Assembly (NCBI RefSeq): GCF_000208745.1
Contig: NC_030853.1
Coordinates: 2,297,586 to 2,361,585, forward strand
Length of the DNA stretch: 64,000 bases
Origin: Theobroma cacao
Lineage: Eukaryota > Streptophyta > Magnoliopsida > Malvales > Malvaceae
Direction of reading: 5' to 3'
Shown here piece by piece: positions 11,565 to 22,935 of the stretch (position 1 is the first letter of the stretch; each line of letters begins with the position of its first letter). Made by a program: the position numbers and the translations under genes. Below the pieces are notes generated by a model. The model was not told where the DNA came from, did not search any database, and saw only the letters and a program-made list of their open reading frames with translations.

Positions 11565-13067
11565 TCAAGATGAGCATGGATGTTCAAAATGCTCATCTTG
11601 CTTAGCAAAAATTGGAATTGCCTTGGTGAATAAATCTGCAAGTTGGGAATCTGTCCGTATATAACTTGGTTTCACAATCCCTGCAAGCACTTTCTCTCTA
11701 ATAAAATGACAATCCACTTCTATATGCTTTGTACGTTCATGAAATACTGGATTTTTACACATGCTTAAAGCTGATTGATTATCACAAAACCGATCAACTG
11801 CATCAGAATGACTAACTCCAAAATCTTTCAAAAGAAATAACAGCCAAATTATTTCACAACAAGTAGTAGACATGGCTCTATATTCAGCTTCAGTCGAACT
11901 CTTTGCGGTGACACTTTGCTTTTTCGATTTCCAGCTTATTAGGGAATCACCAATGAATATTGCATAACTCGTGACAGATTTTCTTGTAGATGGACAACCA
12001 GCCCAATCACTATCACAATAGGCTCTAAGCTGTAACTTTGAAGATGAAGAAAGTAGTATGCCTTGACCAGGAGAACCTTTCAAGTATTTTAATATTCGAT
12101 ATGCTACCTGCAAGTGCACATTCCCTAGTCTATCCATAAATTGAGATAAAACTTGCACCCCATACATGATATCAGGCCCAGTGAATGTCAAATATAATAA
12201 TTTTCCAATTAATTGTCTATAATTGGAACTATCTGTCAATAAATCATCATCACTAGCTATGGTGAGTTTATGACTGTAATCAATCGGTGTAGATGTAGGC
12301 TTTGCTCCCAATAAGCCATGTTCCTCAATTAAGTCTAGTGCATATTTTCTTTGACACAACAATATACCCTTTTCTGATCTTGCAACTTCTATTCCGAGAA
12401 AATATTTACGTGCACCAAGATCCTTTAGCTTGAACTTGGATTTCAAAAACTGTTTTACTTCATTTTCAGATTGCATAGAAGAACTAGCAACTAGTATGTC
12501 GTCAACATACACCAACAATGCAACAAAACTACCATCAGCAGTGGTTCTAGTAAACAAAGAATAATCTGATCGTGACTGTAAAAAACCAAATTGCATTAAA
12601 ATTTCTGTAAATTTAGCATTCCATTGCCTATAAGCCTGCTTAAGCCCATAAAGAGATTTTTGAAGTTTACACACTAATTTTGAACCAAGTGGGCACTCCC
12701 CCTTAGCTTCAAAACCTTGAGGTATCTCCATATATACATCTTCTAAAAGATCACCATGAAGGAAAGCATTATTAATATCTAATTGGGACAACTTCCAACT
12801 ATGAACAGTAGCTAAAGCAAAAAAAAATCTCGCTGTGGTTTGCTTAGCTACAGGGCTAAAAGTATCTTGATAATCAAAACCCTATCTCTGATTGTATCCT
12901 TTGGCTACCAATCTAGCCTTAAACCTCTCAACACTGCCATAAGCTCTAACTTTAACTTTGTAAACCCATTTGCAACCTATAGTCTTGAAATCAATGGGCA
13001 TAGGTATAATAGTCCAAGTCTTGTTCTCAACCAAAGCATCTAACTCAGATTGCATGGCATCTCTCCA
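11565..13067 (-). pseudogene. Copia reverse transcriptase and RNase H relic
   Basis: In one frame but broken by TAG codons near 13066 and 12887. The RT begins with a GCKWVYKVK block, then LDINNAFLHGDL, SLYGLKQ and the catalytic YVDDILVAS box. The RNase H part shows CDSDWAG, SSTEAEYRAM and the DNQSAL/HERTKHIEVD block typical of copia. In a working element this copies the RNA into DNA and removes the RNA strand. The longest open stretch is 11565-12791 (408 codons). The stops are explainable by C-to-T changes such as CAG to TAG. Confidence 0.9.
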
Positions 13068-14198
13068 CTATGTATGTTGGATAGCTTGTGAATAAGAGTT
13101 AGGTTCAACAATATGAGACAAAGATGAGGTAAATGCTTTGTGGTTGGAAGAAAGTTGATTAACAGATAAGTATTTACTAATTGGATGAGCTGTGACAGCA
13201 GAAGTAAAGGAGGGTAATTGACACTGGTAAGTTTCTAAATATTTAGGAACTTGTCTGATTTTGTTACTTTTCCTAAGGTTCGGATTGTGTGATGAAGGGG
13301 AAGATGGAGTGGTAGAATTAGAATTAGAAGAAGCAAAAGAGGGTAAAGAAGAAAAAGTAGGTTCTACATTAGTGGGAGGGATGATATTATCTGAACAAGA
13401 AATATCATATGATGGTATAGGAATATTGAAATGATGTGATGAATTTGTATCAACATGGCCTTTATCAGAATTTTGAAATGGAAAAACACTTTCATAAAAT
13501 ATGACATTTCTTGAAACAAAACACTTATGAGCCTTTAGATCATAAAGCTTGTAACCTTTGACACCTATAGGATAACCAATAAAAATGCATTTCTTTGCTC
13601 TAGGGTCAAATTTCTGCCTATTGTGAGTCAAGGTACTAGCAAAGAACAATGAACCAAAAACCTTGAAATGTGAATATGTAGGAGGTTTATGAAATAGTAG
13701 CTCAAAAGGTGTTTTGTTTTGTATGGTTGGTGATGGTACTCTATTAATAATATGAGTTGCAGTAAGAATTGATTCTCCCCAGAATTTTATTGGCAAAGAA
13801 GCTTGAAAAAGAAGAGCTTTAGCTACATTTAAAAGATGTTGATGCTTCCTTTCTACTTTTCCATTCTGTTGTGGGGTGTCAACACAAGATAATTGATGCA
13901 CAATACCATATTTGGAATAAAAATCAGTCAAATTAAACTCAGAACCATTATCAGACCTTAATTGTTTAATTGACTTTTCAAATTGAGTATTGACAATTTG
14001 ATAAAAAAATGGAATGATAGTACTAACTTCTGACTTTGACCTCATAAGAAATAACCAAGTGAATTTTGTGTAATCATCAATAATAGATAAAAAGAAATGA
14101 TGACCATTCAATGTAGGTGTTCTGTATGGTCCCCATATGTCAACATGTATTAACTCAAAAGAGGTAGTGGTAGATTGAATATGAGATGGGAAAGGCAA
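13068..14198 (-). pseudogene. Copia integrase relic
   Basis: A 376-codon open stretch with the integrase core D,D,E residues visible: DIWGPY, then SDNGSEF, then QQNGKVERKHQ. It is followed by the copia-specific GYPIGVKGYKLYD region and a Ser/Pro/Asn-rich linker into RT. A TAG separates it from the upstream pre-integrase zinc region, so it is not expressible as one polyprotein. Confidence 0.9.
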
Positions 14199-14243
14199 TT
14201 TCTTTTGTTTGGCTAATGGACAGATATTGCATTGAAAATCATG

Positions 14244-14915
14244 CTAAAAATTCACATCAGAACAAGACATGTGGATTTGTTTTATTCTTTGTGAGGAAAC
14301 ATGTCCAAGCCTATAATGCCAAAGATAGAAATTGCCACTCAAAAATTCACAAAAACTAGAACAAATAGTTTTGGAAGGTACTGTAAAACCATAATTGAAA
14401 TTTACAGAAGAGTTTGAAACAACAGAATTAAAATTGTCAAATTTGTGACACTTTCCAAGAATTCTGTCCTTCGAATTTGTTGGTATTTGTGCACTCAAGA
14501 ATCTTTGCATGATGTACAGCCCATTGACAACCTTAGCATGACCAATCATTGTCCATGTAGGAAGATCCTGAATGAGGCAGGAATTGTTAGTGAAAAGTAA
14601 GAAATTTTTCTTATTTTCTGTTAACTTACTAACTGACACTAGATTAAATCTAAAGCATGGGACAAACAAGACATTTTCTAACACCAAGCCTTCTGATAAA
14701 TGAGCTGTACCTATGTGGGTTACTATGGCTTTGGTATTATCAGGCATTTGCACAAACATGTTATGAACTGGTTTAGATGTCCTAAATTGATGCAACGTAC
14801 AAGCAATATGATCTGTAGCTCCAGTGTCTATTATCCAAGTGTCAAATTTCAGATTTGGTATGATGTTGGTAATTGAAAAACAACTATGTTTTGAAATCAT
14901 ACCTACTAAAGTCAA
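14244..14915 (-). pseudogene. Copia protease and GAG-pre-integrase relic
   Basis: Starts upstream of an aspartic-protease motif WIIDTGATDHI (active-site DTGA) and continues to the pre-integrase WHYRLGHVS segment. Same frame as the integrase stretch, separated by one TAG at about 14244. The protease normally cuts the Gag-Pol polyprotein. Confidence 0.88.
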
Positions 14916-14939
14916 GTTAACAAGTGAGGGCTTATTCTG

Positions 14940-16006
14940 CTATTTAATTGCTGAAGAACACTCCTGATCATTTTCTAAACCATTTTGCTCAGTGACTAGT
15001 GCCATCAATTTCTGAATCTGATCTTTGATAAGAGATAAATGTGTAACTAGGTTTTCCACTACATCATCAACTTGTCCATTTCCTGAACATGCAACTGCAT
15101 TATTAACTGATGTAATTCCACTCTTTTTGAAACTCCCTTTAGACTTAGTGAATTTAAAATCTTCTGGGAATCCTATGACTCGATAACATTTATCCTTTAA
15201 ATGTCCCTTTTTCCCACAATAACTACACACAAGTTGCATATTTTTCTTTTTCTTTCCATCAGAAGCAGAAACCATGGCAGATGCCTCAACTAAAGGCTGT
15301 GATTGTAAAAGCAATGATCTTTGTGATTCCTTCGAAGAACAAGATTATAAGCCTCATTAAGAGTTGGGAAGGGCTTGAGTATCACTATTTGTAATCTTAA
15401 AGCTGAATAAGACTCATTCAACCCATTAAGGAAACGAAAGACAATGTCCTTATTGTGTTGGTCTACAAATTTCTTGAAGCAATTGTGGTTACAGCCACCA
15501 CATTCACAATAAGGAAGAGGCCTGAAATTTCTTAACTTTTCTCAAATGGAATTCAACTCAGTAAAATATTGATCTACTGATCTGGTCCCTTGTGTGATAT
15601 TGCATAACATGAATTGAAGATTACAAATCTGTGAGTCATCTGGTTGAGAGAAACGCTCTTTCAATGTCTCCCATATCTGTCAAGCAAAATTCATATAAAA
15701 GACTGTTGATGCAATTTCTGGTGAAAGGGACTCAAACAGCCAAGCCAAGATCAAGTTATTACACCTGCTCCAATAACCAAACATTTCATTAGTTGGTTTG
15801 GGTTCCCCAATTGATCCGTCCACAAAACCAGCCTTATTATGAATGGCCAGTGCAAGTAGAAACGAAAGACTCCAAAATGCATAGTTTGCAGAAGTCAACT
15901 TGGGATTTATAACAACAGAACCATGACTATCAGATTGGTGAATGAAATATGGTGAGTGAGGGTCCTCAATTGGAGAAATGGAGGTTTTTGATGAAGAGAC
16001 AGCCAT
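14940..16006 (-). pseudogene. Copia Gag relic with zinc knuckle
   Basis: The N-terminal part (15680-16006) has the plant copia Gag start with YFIHQSDSHGS, LTSANYAFW and GFVDGS. It then meets two in-frame TGA codons (CGA or TGG in relatives) and a frameshift before the C-terminal part. That part (14940-15314) carries the CX2CX4HX4C knuckle CSYCGKKGHLKDKC. Gag would form the virus-like particle and bind RNA. Confidence 0.85.
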
Positions 16007-16071
16007 TCAGCATATCAATTAAAGAGATAAAGCAAATCCAATAATAAGATTCGACTGGGTTGCAACAAAGA

Positions 16072-19000
16072 TGTAAAACCCGATCCTATAAATACATGTC
16101 ATGACATACATGCATTGAGTAGCATGTTATTACGCTAGAAAAACACCTAAGAATAGACGAAACCCGATATTGTACCTAACGGTACACTTAAATTGAATTA
16201 ACCTCGAACTAGTTCAAATAAGGAATTGTAGGATGAAATTTTAATATTTTATAGTCCAAGAATGACTAAAAAATGATTGTTGCGGAGTTCGAGGGTTTAT
16301 TTGGGGTAAAATTAGAAATTTTGATGTTAAGGGGCAAAAATCGTCATTTTGCCACCTAAGATAATAATTTGACCATGGAGTAAAATTTTTGACCAAGATT
16401 AACTATTTGGAGTATAATTTAATGATCGGAAGTGAAAAAGTTTAATTCTGGTGATTTTTGGAGTGTAGGGGCAAGATCGTAATGTTGCCACCCACGGACA
16501 AAAATTTGAGATTTGAGAGAATTTAGATCAAATATGACAAATTGGAAAATGGTATGATTATAAGGGATGAAAAATATGTCTATGGGCAATTTTTCAATTT
16601 TTGGGGCAAAAATGTAATTTTTGACTTTTACGGGGGTAAAAGTGTAAATTTTAAAAATTACTCCACCGAGACTTTGGATAAGTCTGAGAATTTTATCTAA
16701 GCTATGGATATGTGGGACAAGTGTATGGTGAAAATTTGGAAACAAATGGATGAAATTTTAAAAATGGGCCAATGGGAAAGTGACACGTGGCATTTTTTTA
16801 ATGAAATAATATTATTTTAATGAAAAGTCAGCCCATTTAAACCCCATTTTAAGTGCTGGCCGGCCATAAGGAAGAACAAGAGAGGAAATAGAGAGGAAAG
16901 GAAGAAAAAAAGAAAAACCAAAGAGAAACAAGAAAATTCAAAGGGAAATTCGCGGTTTTCGACCGTTTACGCGTCTAACGGTAAGATTTTTCGATTTTAG
17001 CTTGATTTCTACCTTTCCTATGCCTTTATTTCCATTTAGCATGCTTGAGGAGAGAGATCAAAAAGTGATATCAAGGGCTGGACGAAATTCTAGGGGAGAG
17101 AAATTGAAATTTTTAGGTTTTGATTTTTAGTTAAATTGATAGTTTTAGTTAGTTAAATGTGTTTAGAAATTAAATTGGGCAAGAAATCATTAAATTTTCA
17201 CAATACCCACTCTTGGCTGGATGCTCAATGCTGTACAATGATGATGAATTGATTTTATTCTAAGGAAAATGAAGAGAAAATGATGAAAAACGATTAAACG
17301 TGATAGAAAAACAAAGTAGAAAATTAACCGAGTTAATGTCCCATTTTTGGCCGAATTTTCCAAGGAAGGGAGTGAGCTGATTTTGTTGTTTTTAGAAGGT
17401 TATTGGCTGATATTTAATGGTTAGAAATGTTGGAGAGAGAATGGGATGATTTAGAGCTAAAATGGAGCGCGTTAGCAATTTATCGGGCAAAGTGCCAAAA
17501 ATAGGTTAATACCGCGTTTAAGCCGTTTTAGGCTATTGCATTTCATACCATGCATTAGTATAGGATTTAAGTTAATTATATAGTGATTTAGCATCAATGT
17601 GATGAATTGTGTAAATTTTTGTAATGTGTCTAGGAGGAGAGCCTTCCGGAAAAGGCAAAGAAGTCGTACCCGACGAGTAGTGATCGGGGCGCTTAGAAAG
17701 CTTTTAGTTTGTACAAACGGTGAGTAAACTTATTATTATTGTAAATTATCTAGAGTTTATTTTTAAATGCCCTTTATGTATTTTATGAAATGAAAACGAG
17801 ATTAAAACGGGATTTTTGATGTTTTAGGAATAAATGTGACAAATAAAAATATATTGTATTGATTATGAAATTGAGTAATTGGAGGCTGCAAATTGACTTG
17901 AAAAATATATATTTTCCTAGGAATGGCTTATGAGAAATGAGTATATGTGGCTATATTTTGTGAGTGCATTGGGAAATTTATGTAAGTTGTTTTTACTATG
18001 CAGGCTGGATAAATAAATAAAAGCCACGTTATACTGTCGAAATTTTATTAAAATTGGTGGGTTAGTCACTGCAGTGACGGGTTTCCGTGGACTGCCTATT
18101 AGAGGGGCACGGTAAACCCAGTTATATAGTTACTCCGGTTGTAGAGGCGAGGAGGGTAACTCCCGGGGTAGTATTAGAGCTCACTTCACGTCGAACCCCC
18201 ACGTGAATGTGTAACTCGGCCAACGCCAAGGAACGGCTGGTTTTAAAAATAAAAATGTGTTTCACGTGTGAATATTTTAACACCCTTGGCGGACTCGGTT
18301 AGATGCCTCGGCCAAGGTATCCCCGAGGATTAGTTTTGGCTTGAGCCTTGTTTTAATAAAAGACATAAGCCTTAACAACTGTTTTGGTAAATTACAAATA
18401 TTTTATGGTTTAAGAAATAAATTGAAAACATTATGAAATGGGTTGAAATTTGTTGTTTAAACTTGCCTCCATTTTACTCGCCTTTAGATATTTATGATAA
18501 TGTCTGTTTACTCATTGGGATTGCAAAATCTCACCCAACTCCTTTCCACCCATTTCAGGTTCAGTATAGACTGTAGATAGCTGATCTCATCGAGGACTAC
18601 CATTGGATCTGCATTTTCCAAACCGTAGGTTCACAGTCCTCTTTACTTTTGTTTATTCGGGGGCCCTCTTTTTTTTGTAAATTAAATTAAATATTTGGCT
18701 TACTGTATTTAAGTATATATAAATTTATTTAGCTTTTACACTAAAAATTATTCACGTATTACTCTATAAATATTGTTTTATAAGAAAATAGAATATTTTT
18801 TTAATATTTCTTTTATTTTCTTATTATATTCAAATAACCGTATTTTCGTTTTAAATGAAGATTTAGACTTTAAAACTCACTTTTGATTATGAATTATGTG
18901 CTTTGTTACTTTTTTATTACGTTTTAGCCAGTTTCACAATTTTTGAGAAAAAAATGACCCAAATACCCCTGTGTGGCGAAAATTTTATTTGATTGTTTTT

Positions 19001-19176
19001 GATCTAAAATAGTGTATATTCTCTAAAAACTCGATATTAACAACGATTACTCATAGGAAAGGAAAGAAACTAATATATAAGCCTTGCGGGTTCCGGTTGG
19101 CATTCCGGATAATGAGTGTCAATCAGGGACGTTGCGGCGATTGTCATGAGCCTGAGGGAGGTTTCGGGTCGTGACA
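16072..19176 (+). mobile_element. Solo LTR of a gypsy (Del/Tekay-like) element
   Basis: 3105 bp, starting TGTAAAACCCGATCC and ending GGGTCGTGACA, flanked by the perfect 5-bp duplication AAAGA (16067-16071, 19177-19181). There is no internal domain, PBS or PPT, so the parent element was removed by LTR-LTR recombination. Length and termini resemble the long LTRs of Del/Tekay chromoviruses; that lineage call is from pattern memory. A GC-rich block at about 18055-18330 stands out. It sits in the leader of the copia element between LTR and Gag, so it is younger than that element. The strand is not certain, since both ends suit either orientation. Confidence 0.88.
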
Positions 19177-19312
19177 AAAGAGAACAAAAATTGAGAAATA
19201 GGGAAGTAAAAGGAATTTCGCAATTCTCCAAGTGAACTGAAAATTACCGGTGATAATCACTGGTAATGTGTTGAAAATGAATTGAAATTGAAGCCCATTG
19301 GTTTTAATACCA

Positions 19313-19563
19313 TATTAACTTTCTCAAATCAAAAATTTGTAAGGAAGAGAGGAAGTGATATCTAGACAATGGAAGAACGTTGAATCTGATTTTTCATTCT
19401 GTTCTTATCAAAAAATAAACTTTACAACTGTTTAGTATTTATATATATGGTTAACCGCTGCACTAACTAACCATAGTTTAGATAACTGATATATAAACTA
19501 TTGAACACGTGCTCCACCTGCATGCTTATCACGTGTATGTATTTTCATTCTTCTCTCTTAACA
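19313..19563 (-). repeat. 5' LTR of the copia element
   Basis: 251 bp, homologous over its whole length to 11293-11557. The primer-binding remnant lies directly to its left (19301-19312), confirming that this is the 5' end of the minus-strand element. Confidence 0.9.
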
Positions 19564-19626
19564 GTTCTAGAGCTTAACTTAATCTTTGCACAAGGGCTTA
19601 TTGACCCATCGCATATACCCTATTGC

Positions 19627-20635
19627 CAGGGGTGACCCTATAAGTTCAAAAGCCTAAAGTGAAATATTCAAATGAGGCTTTTTTTTATTGAAATTAAAAA
19701 AAATTATTAAAATTTTATCCTTCTAGTTTTTTGAGATGCAAAATTTTTAATTAAATTTTTATAATGAAGTTCTTCTAATATTTCTTTTTCAATTGATAAT
19801 ATATTCAATCCATTTAATCTTTCTTGAGACATTATTGATCTTAAATAAGATTTTGTTAATTTTAGTTTTGAAAAACTTCTTTCTCCTGAAGCAACACTTA
19901 CTGGAATTATTAACATTATTCTGAAAATATTTAACTATTACAATTATCTTATATTTTTTAAATAGCTAATATAAAATCAACAATCAAAATTTTTAATTCA
20001 AATAAATCAACTATCACATAAAATAAAAATAATATAGCAATATAATATAAATCTAAATTAAAGTAAAAAAATATGTAAAGATTAGAACAATAGTACCTAA
20101 TTGTTGAATGTTTATTGTAAATCGCACATGAGGCTCACAGCTTTATGAAGATAATAAAAGAACAGACTTCTTGTGTATTCATTGAAAAAAAATTGAAGTT
20201 AAAGGAAAAAGAGCAAATGAGAAAGGAAGATTTCAAAAATAGATATTATACATTGAAAAAAATAATTAGTTTTATATATAAAAAAAAATAACAGTTGGAA
20301 ATCATTAAATGTGTTGATTGGAAATGAGAGAAATAAATGAGAAAAAAAAAGCTGTTGGAAATAATTATATACATGTAACTGTTACTTTATTGAAAATAAA
20401 AAAATATAGTTGAGAATTAATAGTATTCTAGAAATAAAAAAGTAATAAAAAATTGAGATTTATTAGGCACGTAATTAAAAAAAATAAAAGAACAAATAAT
20501 TTGATGAATTATTTTTTATTTTTATATTTTTTAATATAATTATTATAAAATTATAAATCTTTTTTAAAAATGGGCCTTCCCAAATTGGAGGCCTAAAGCC
20601 CTTGCTTGGGTGGCTTCACCCTAGGGCCGGCCTTG
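19627..20635 (-). mobile_element. hAT DNA-transposon remnant
   Basis: 1009 bp. It is bounded by imperfect terminal inverted repeats (CAGGGGTGACCCTA at left; CAAGGCCGGCCCTA as reverse complement at right). The near-perfect 8-bp duplication CCTATTGC / CCCATTGC (19619-19626, 20636-20643) is the size diagnostic of hAT. Only the C-terminal transposase domain survives inside, so it is a deletion derivative. Removing it restores the C2 reading frame exactly. Confidence 0.85.
19707..19916 (-). pseudogene. hAT transposase C-terminal dimerisation domain relic
   Basis: 69 codons matching the hAT C-terminal dimerisation region: VSVASGERSFSKLKL, then YLRSIMSQERLNGL and LSIEKEILEEL. The natural stop is present after RRIKF. 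The catalytic DDE part and the zinc finger are missing, so this copy cannot transpose on its own. Confidence 0.85.
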
Positions 20636-21843
20636 CCCATTGCCACTTGAAAACCTATGCTGTTGCTTGGGTTGATTCTTCCACCAAGCTTCGCACTCGA
20701 CTTGATCGTGTTGGTGGCGAAAACCCTACCTAGAACGACAAGTTCCTTTTCAAGGTCTCACTTGAGTTCCTTTTCAGCAAAACCTTCACCGTCTTTGTTG
20801 AGATATATGCCGTCGGTACCTTCAAAGACAACGTTCGTCTGCTTATCAGTAACTTGATCCCAACGACCTTGGCTACCGTGATGAAGACTCTTGCTTTTTG
20901 CTGCACTCTTGATCTGCAGCCCTTTTGAGGAATTCTTTGGGACCCTTAACATCGGAGGAATGGTTCTTGATGGCTCTGGTTTCAGCTAGCGTTGAGTAAA
21001 GTGCCGGGCATCAATTATCGTGATCTTACAAGTGAGAATCGTAATGGCAAGCATCATCTGGTAAAAAACAAGTCCAAGGCTTCAATTCGTGATATCATGG
21101 TGTCTACCCCAAGTGAATGTGGTGATCAATCGAAAATAGGTGATTCCATGACTTCCATTTCATCACCTCTACATACGGCCTTGAGGGAGTTTGCTAGTAG
21201 AAACTGGGAGCAACCTTTGGCGGCAATCGACCTGGTGCCTCGTAAAACTGTCGAGGAGATGATTTTTGACAATGATGGAAGCATGGTGAAGATGGAAAAA
21301 GATGTTAAGATGATCGTGGAAGAGAACAACAAGCTGAGAGATATGGTTTAGACACTCATAGTAGAAGTAAAGAGGCAATCAACTGTTATATAAGACCTAG
21401 CTGGAAGAGTGAAAAGCTTGGAGAAGAAGCTATCAAGGAGGAACAAACTATCAAGGAGGAACAAACAGAGGAAGCTACATTATGGGAAAACAACATGTGT
21501 GTTGGAGTTAATGCTTGCATGTGTCAAGTGGACAAAATGACAAGTGACAGTCCACTTGGATATCCTGCATGTTTGTGTGTGTTTTGCTTAGTGTTGAAGA
21601 CTACTACGTGTAGCTATGCATGTCACTATGATAAACATGTTTTACACTTGTTTCTCATGTATTAACAAGTGTTATATCTGTTGATGACTTGTGTTAATGA
21701 AGTTGTGTATATATTTGTTGAATATGAATAAACTAGTGTGGCCTTCTTTCTTTGTCTACCCTGTTTTAGAGATATAAAACAGAGACTGCATCCAACAACC
21801 ATTTACTCTCTTTTTTCCAAAATTGTAATATGGTATCAGAGCA

Positions 21844-22209
21844 CAATTTGAGTTCTTGAGGGACCAAACCTCTGAATATCACCACAACCTTCCAAACAAT
21901 AACCCACCGTTGGAGCATGGCAAACAACAATATCTTCTTTCATCAAACACACCATTAAGTGAGTTTGAGGTCCTTAAGATGAAAGACAATGAAGTGATGA
22001 AGGTCTGCAGAGATGAGCTAATGCAAACAACAAATTAGGTGAGATTGTTGGATGAGAATATTCTAGGTAAAATTGTTGTGAAGAAAGTCTTTGAAAATGC
22101 CTTGAGTGCAAAATTCAAAGGCAAAGTCATGTTTGAGACAACACCAAGAAAGGAACATGGTGAGTTAAGGGAGAAAGAAAAAAGAGGTCATCAACACAAC
22201 AAGTCTTAG
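21844..22209 (+). pseudogene. Copia Gag fragment in the deleted element
   Basis: The stretch around 21980-22130 reads EVMKVCRDELMQTTN, stop, then VRLLDENILGKIVVKKV. This matches the Gag segment with a conserved (N/K)xxRLLGE...I(V/A)xKVL pattern. A TAG at 22036-22038 interrupts it. N-terminal Gag is not seen. Confidence 0.6.
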
Positions 22210-22284
22210 CTCAGGAAGAACAAGTTTCAGATTTGTTCACACAAGCAAGGAATAGTAGCACAGACTACTGTTGCAGCTGAGTAT

Positions 22285-22569
22285 ATGGCAGTTGTTATAA
22301 CTGCAAACCAAGCCACATGGATAAGGAAAGTACCCCTCCATTTTGGAATGCCTCAGAAAAAACCAACTGAGCTGTTCGTGGTTAATAAATCAACAATTAC
22401 TGTTGCCAAAAATGCAATCTTCTATGGAAGAACAAAACACATCAGTGTCAAGTATTATCTATCAAGTGATGTTAAAAAAAGTGGTGAAGTGCTCATTCCT
22501 CACTTTAGTTTTGAAGAACAGTTCATTGACATGTTGACAAAATCACTGAGCAAGCCAAAGATCAACTAA
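22285..22569 (+). pseudogene. Copia RNase H fragment
   Basis: 94 codons with NKSTITVAKNAIFYGRTKHI followed by the conserved ...FIDMLTKSLSK end, i.e. the C-terminal part of copia RNase H. The start of the domain is partly visible upstream (TVAAEYMAVV). RT is missing, as expected after the internal deletion. Confidence 0.85.
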
Positions 22570-22935
22570 AGATTCTCCATGCAAGCATTAAGGGGGGAAT
22601 GTTAGAGTTAATGCTTGCATGTGTCAAGTGGACAAAATGACAAGTGACAGTCCACTTAGATATCCTGCATGTTTGTGTGTGTTTTGCTTAGTGTTGAAGA
22701 CTACTACGTGTAGCTATGCATGTCACTATGATAAACATGTTTTACACTTATTTCTCATGTATTAACAAGTGTTATATCTGTTGATGACTTGTGTTAATGA
22801 AGCTGTGTATATATTTGTGGAATGTGAATGAACTAGTGTGGCCTTCTCTCTTTGTCTACTCTGTTTTAGAGATATAAAACAGAGACTGCATCCAGCAGCC
22901 ATTTACTCTCTTTCTCCCAAAATTATAACAATGTG

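Larger units (their letters stand above)
11293..19563 (-). mobile_element. Ty1/copia LTR retrotransposon, containing a nested gypsy solo LTR
   Basis: The element runs on the minus strand. LTRs lie at 11293-11557 (3') and 19313-19563 (5'), starting TGTTAA and ending TTAATA in element sense. Both are flanked by the 5-bp target duplication GTTCT (11288-11292, 19564-19568). The polypurine tract is at 11558-11568. The primer site next to the 5' LTR (19301-19312) begins TGGTA but is otherwise a degraded tRNA-Met match. Gag, protease, integrase, RT and RNase H relics follow in copia order. Without the solo LTR and its extra duplication the element is about 5.16 kb, normal for the family. By eye the LTRs differ at about a dozen sites plus a 14-bp indel, so the insertion is not recent. 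It disrupts the C2 gene. Confidence 0.93.
11270..21499 (+). pseudogene. C2-domain protein gene, split by transposons
   Basis: Three coding pieces join in frame when the insertions and one copy of each target duplication are removed: 11270-11292, 19569-19626 and 20644 onward. They read as a plant SRC2-like C2 domain: LELNLI near the start, then KTYAVAWVDSSTKLRTR, a GENPT-x-NDKFLF block, and after a frame change GTLNIGGMVLDG. The domain is followed by a Lys/Glu-rich, probably coiled-coil tail to about 21499. Such proteins bind Ca2+ and lipid at membranes. Defects are many: the expected start codon reads CTG (11270), TGG is TAG at 20731, the frame changes near 20870 and 20988, and TAG occurs at 21349 with a further TAA just downstream. 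The locus is dead, but its decay is mild enough to reconstruct the order of events. The exact start of the original gene is uncertain. Confidence 0.75.
21500..22930 (+). mobile_element. Internally deleted Ty1/copia element
   Basis: 1431 bp with two 331-bp LTRs (21500-21830, 22600-22930), a perfect tRNA-Met primer site TGGTATCAGAGC at 21831-21842 and a polypurine tract (TAAGGGGGGAA) at 22589-22599. The 5-bp duplication ATGTG flanks it (21495-21499, 22931-22935). Only about 770 bp of interior remain: a piece of Gag and the end of RNase H. It keeps all the cis signals needed for replication in trans but no enzymes. By eye the LTRs differ at roughly 14 sites. It lies at the 3' end of the C2 pseudogene. 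Confidence 0.93.
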
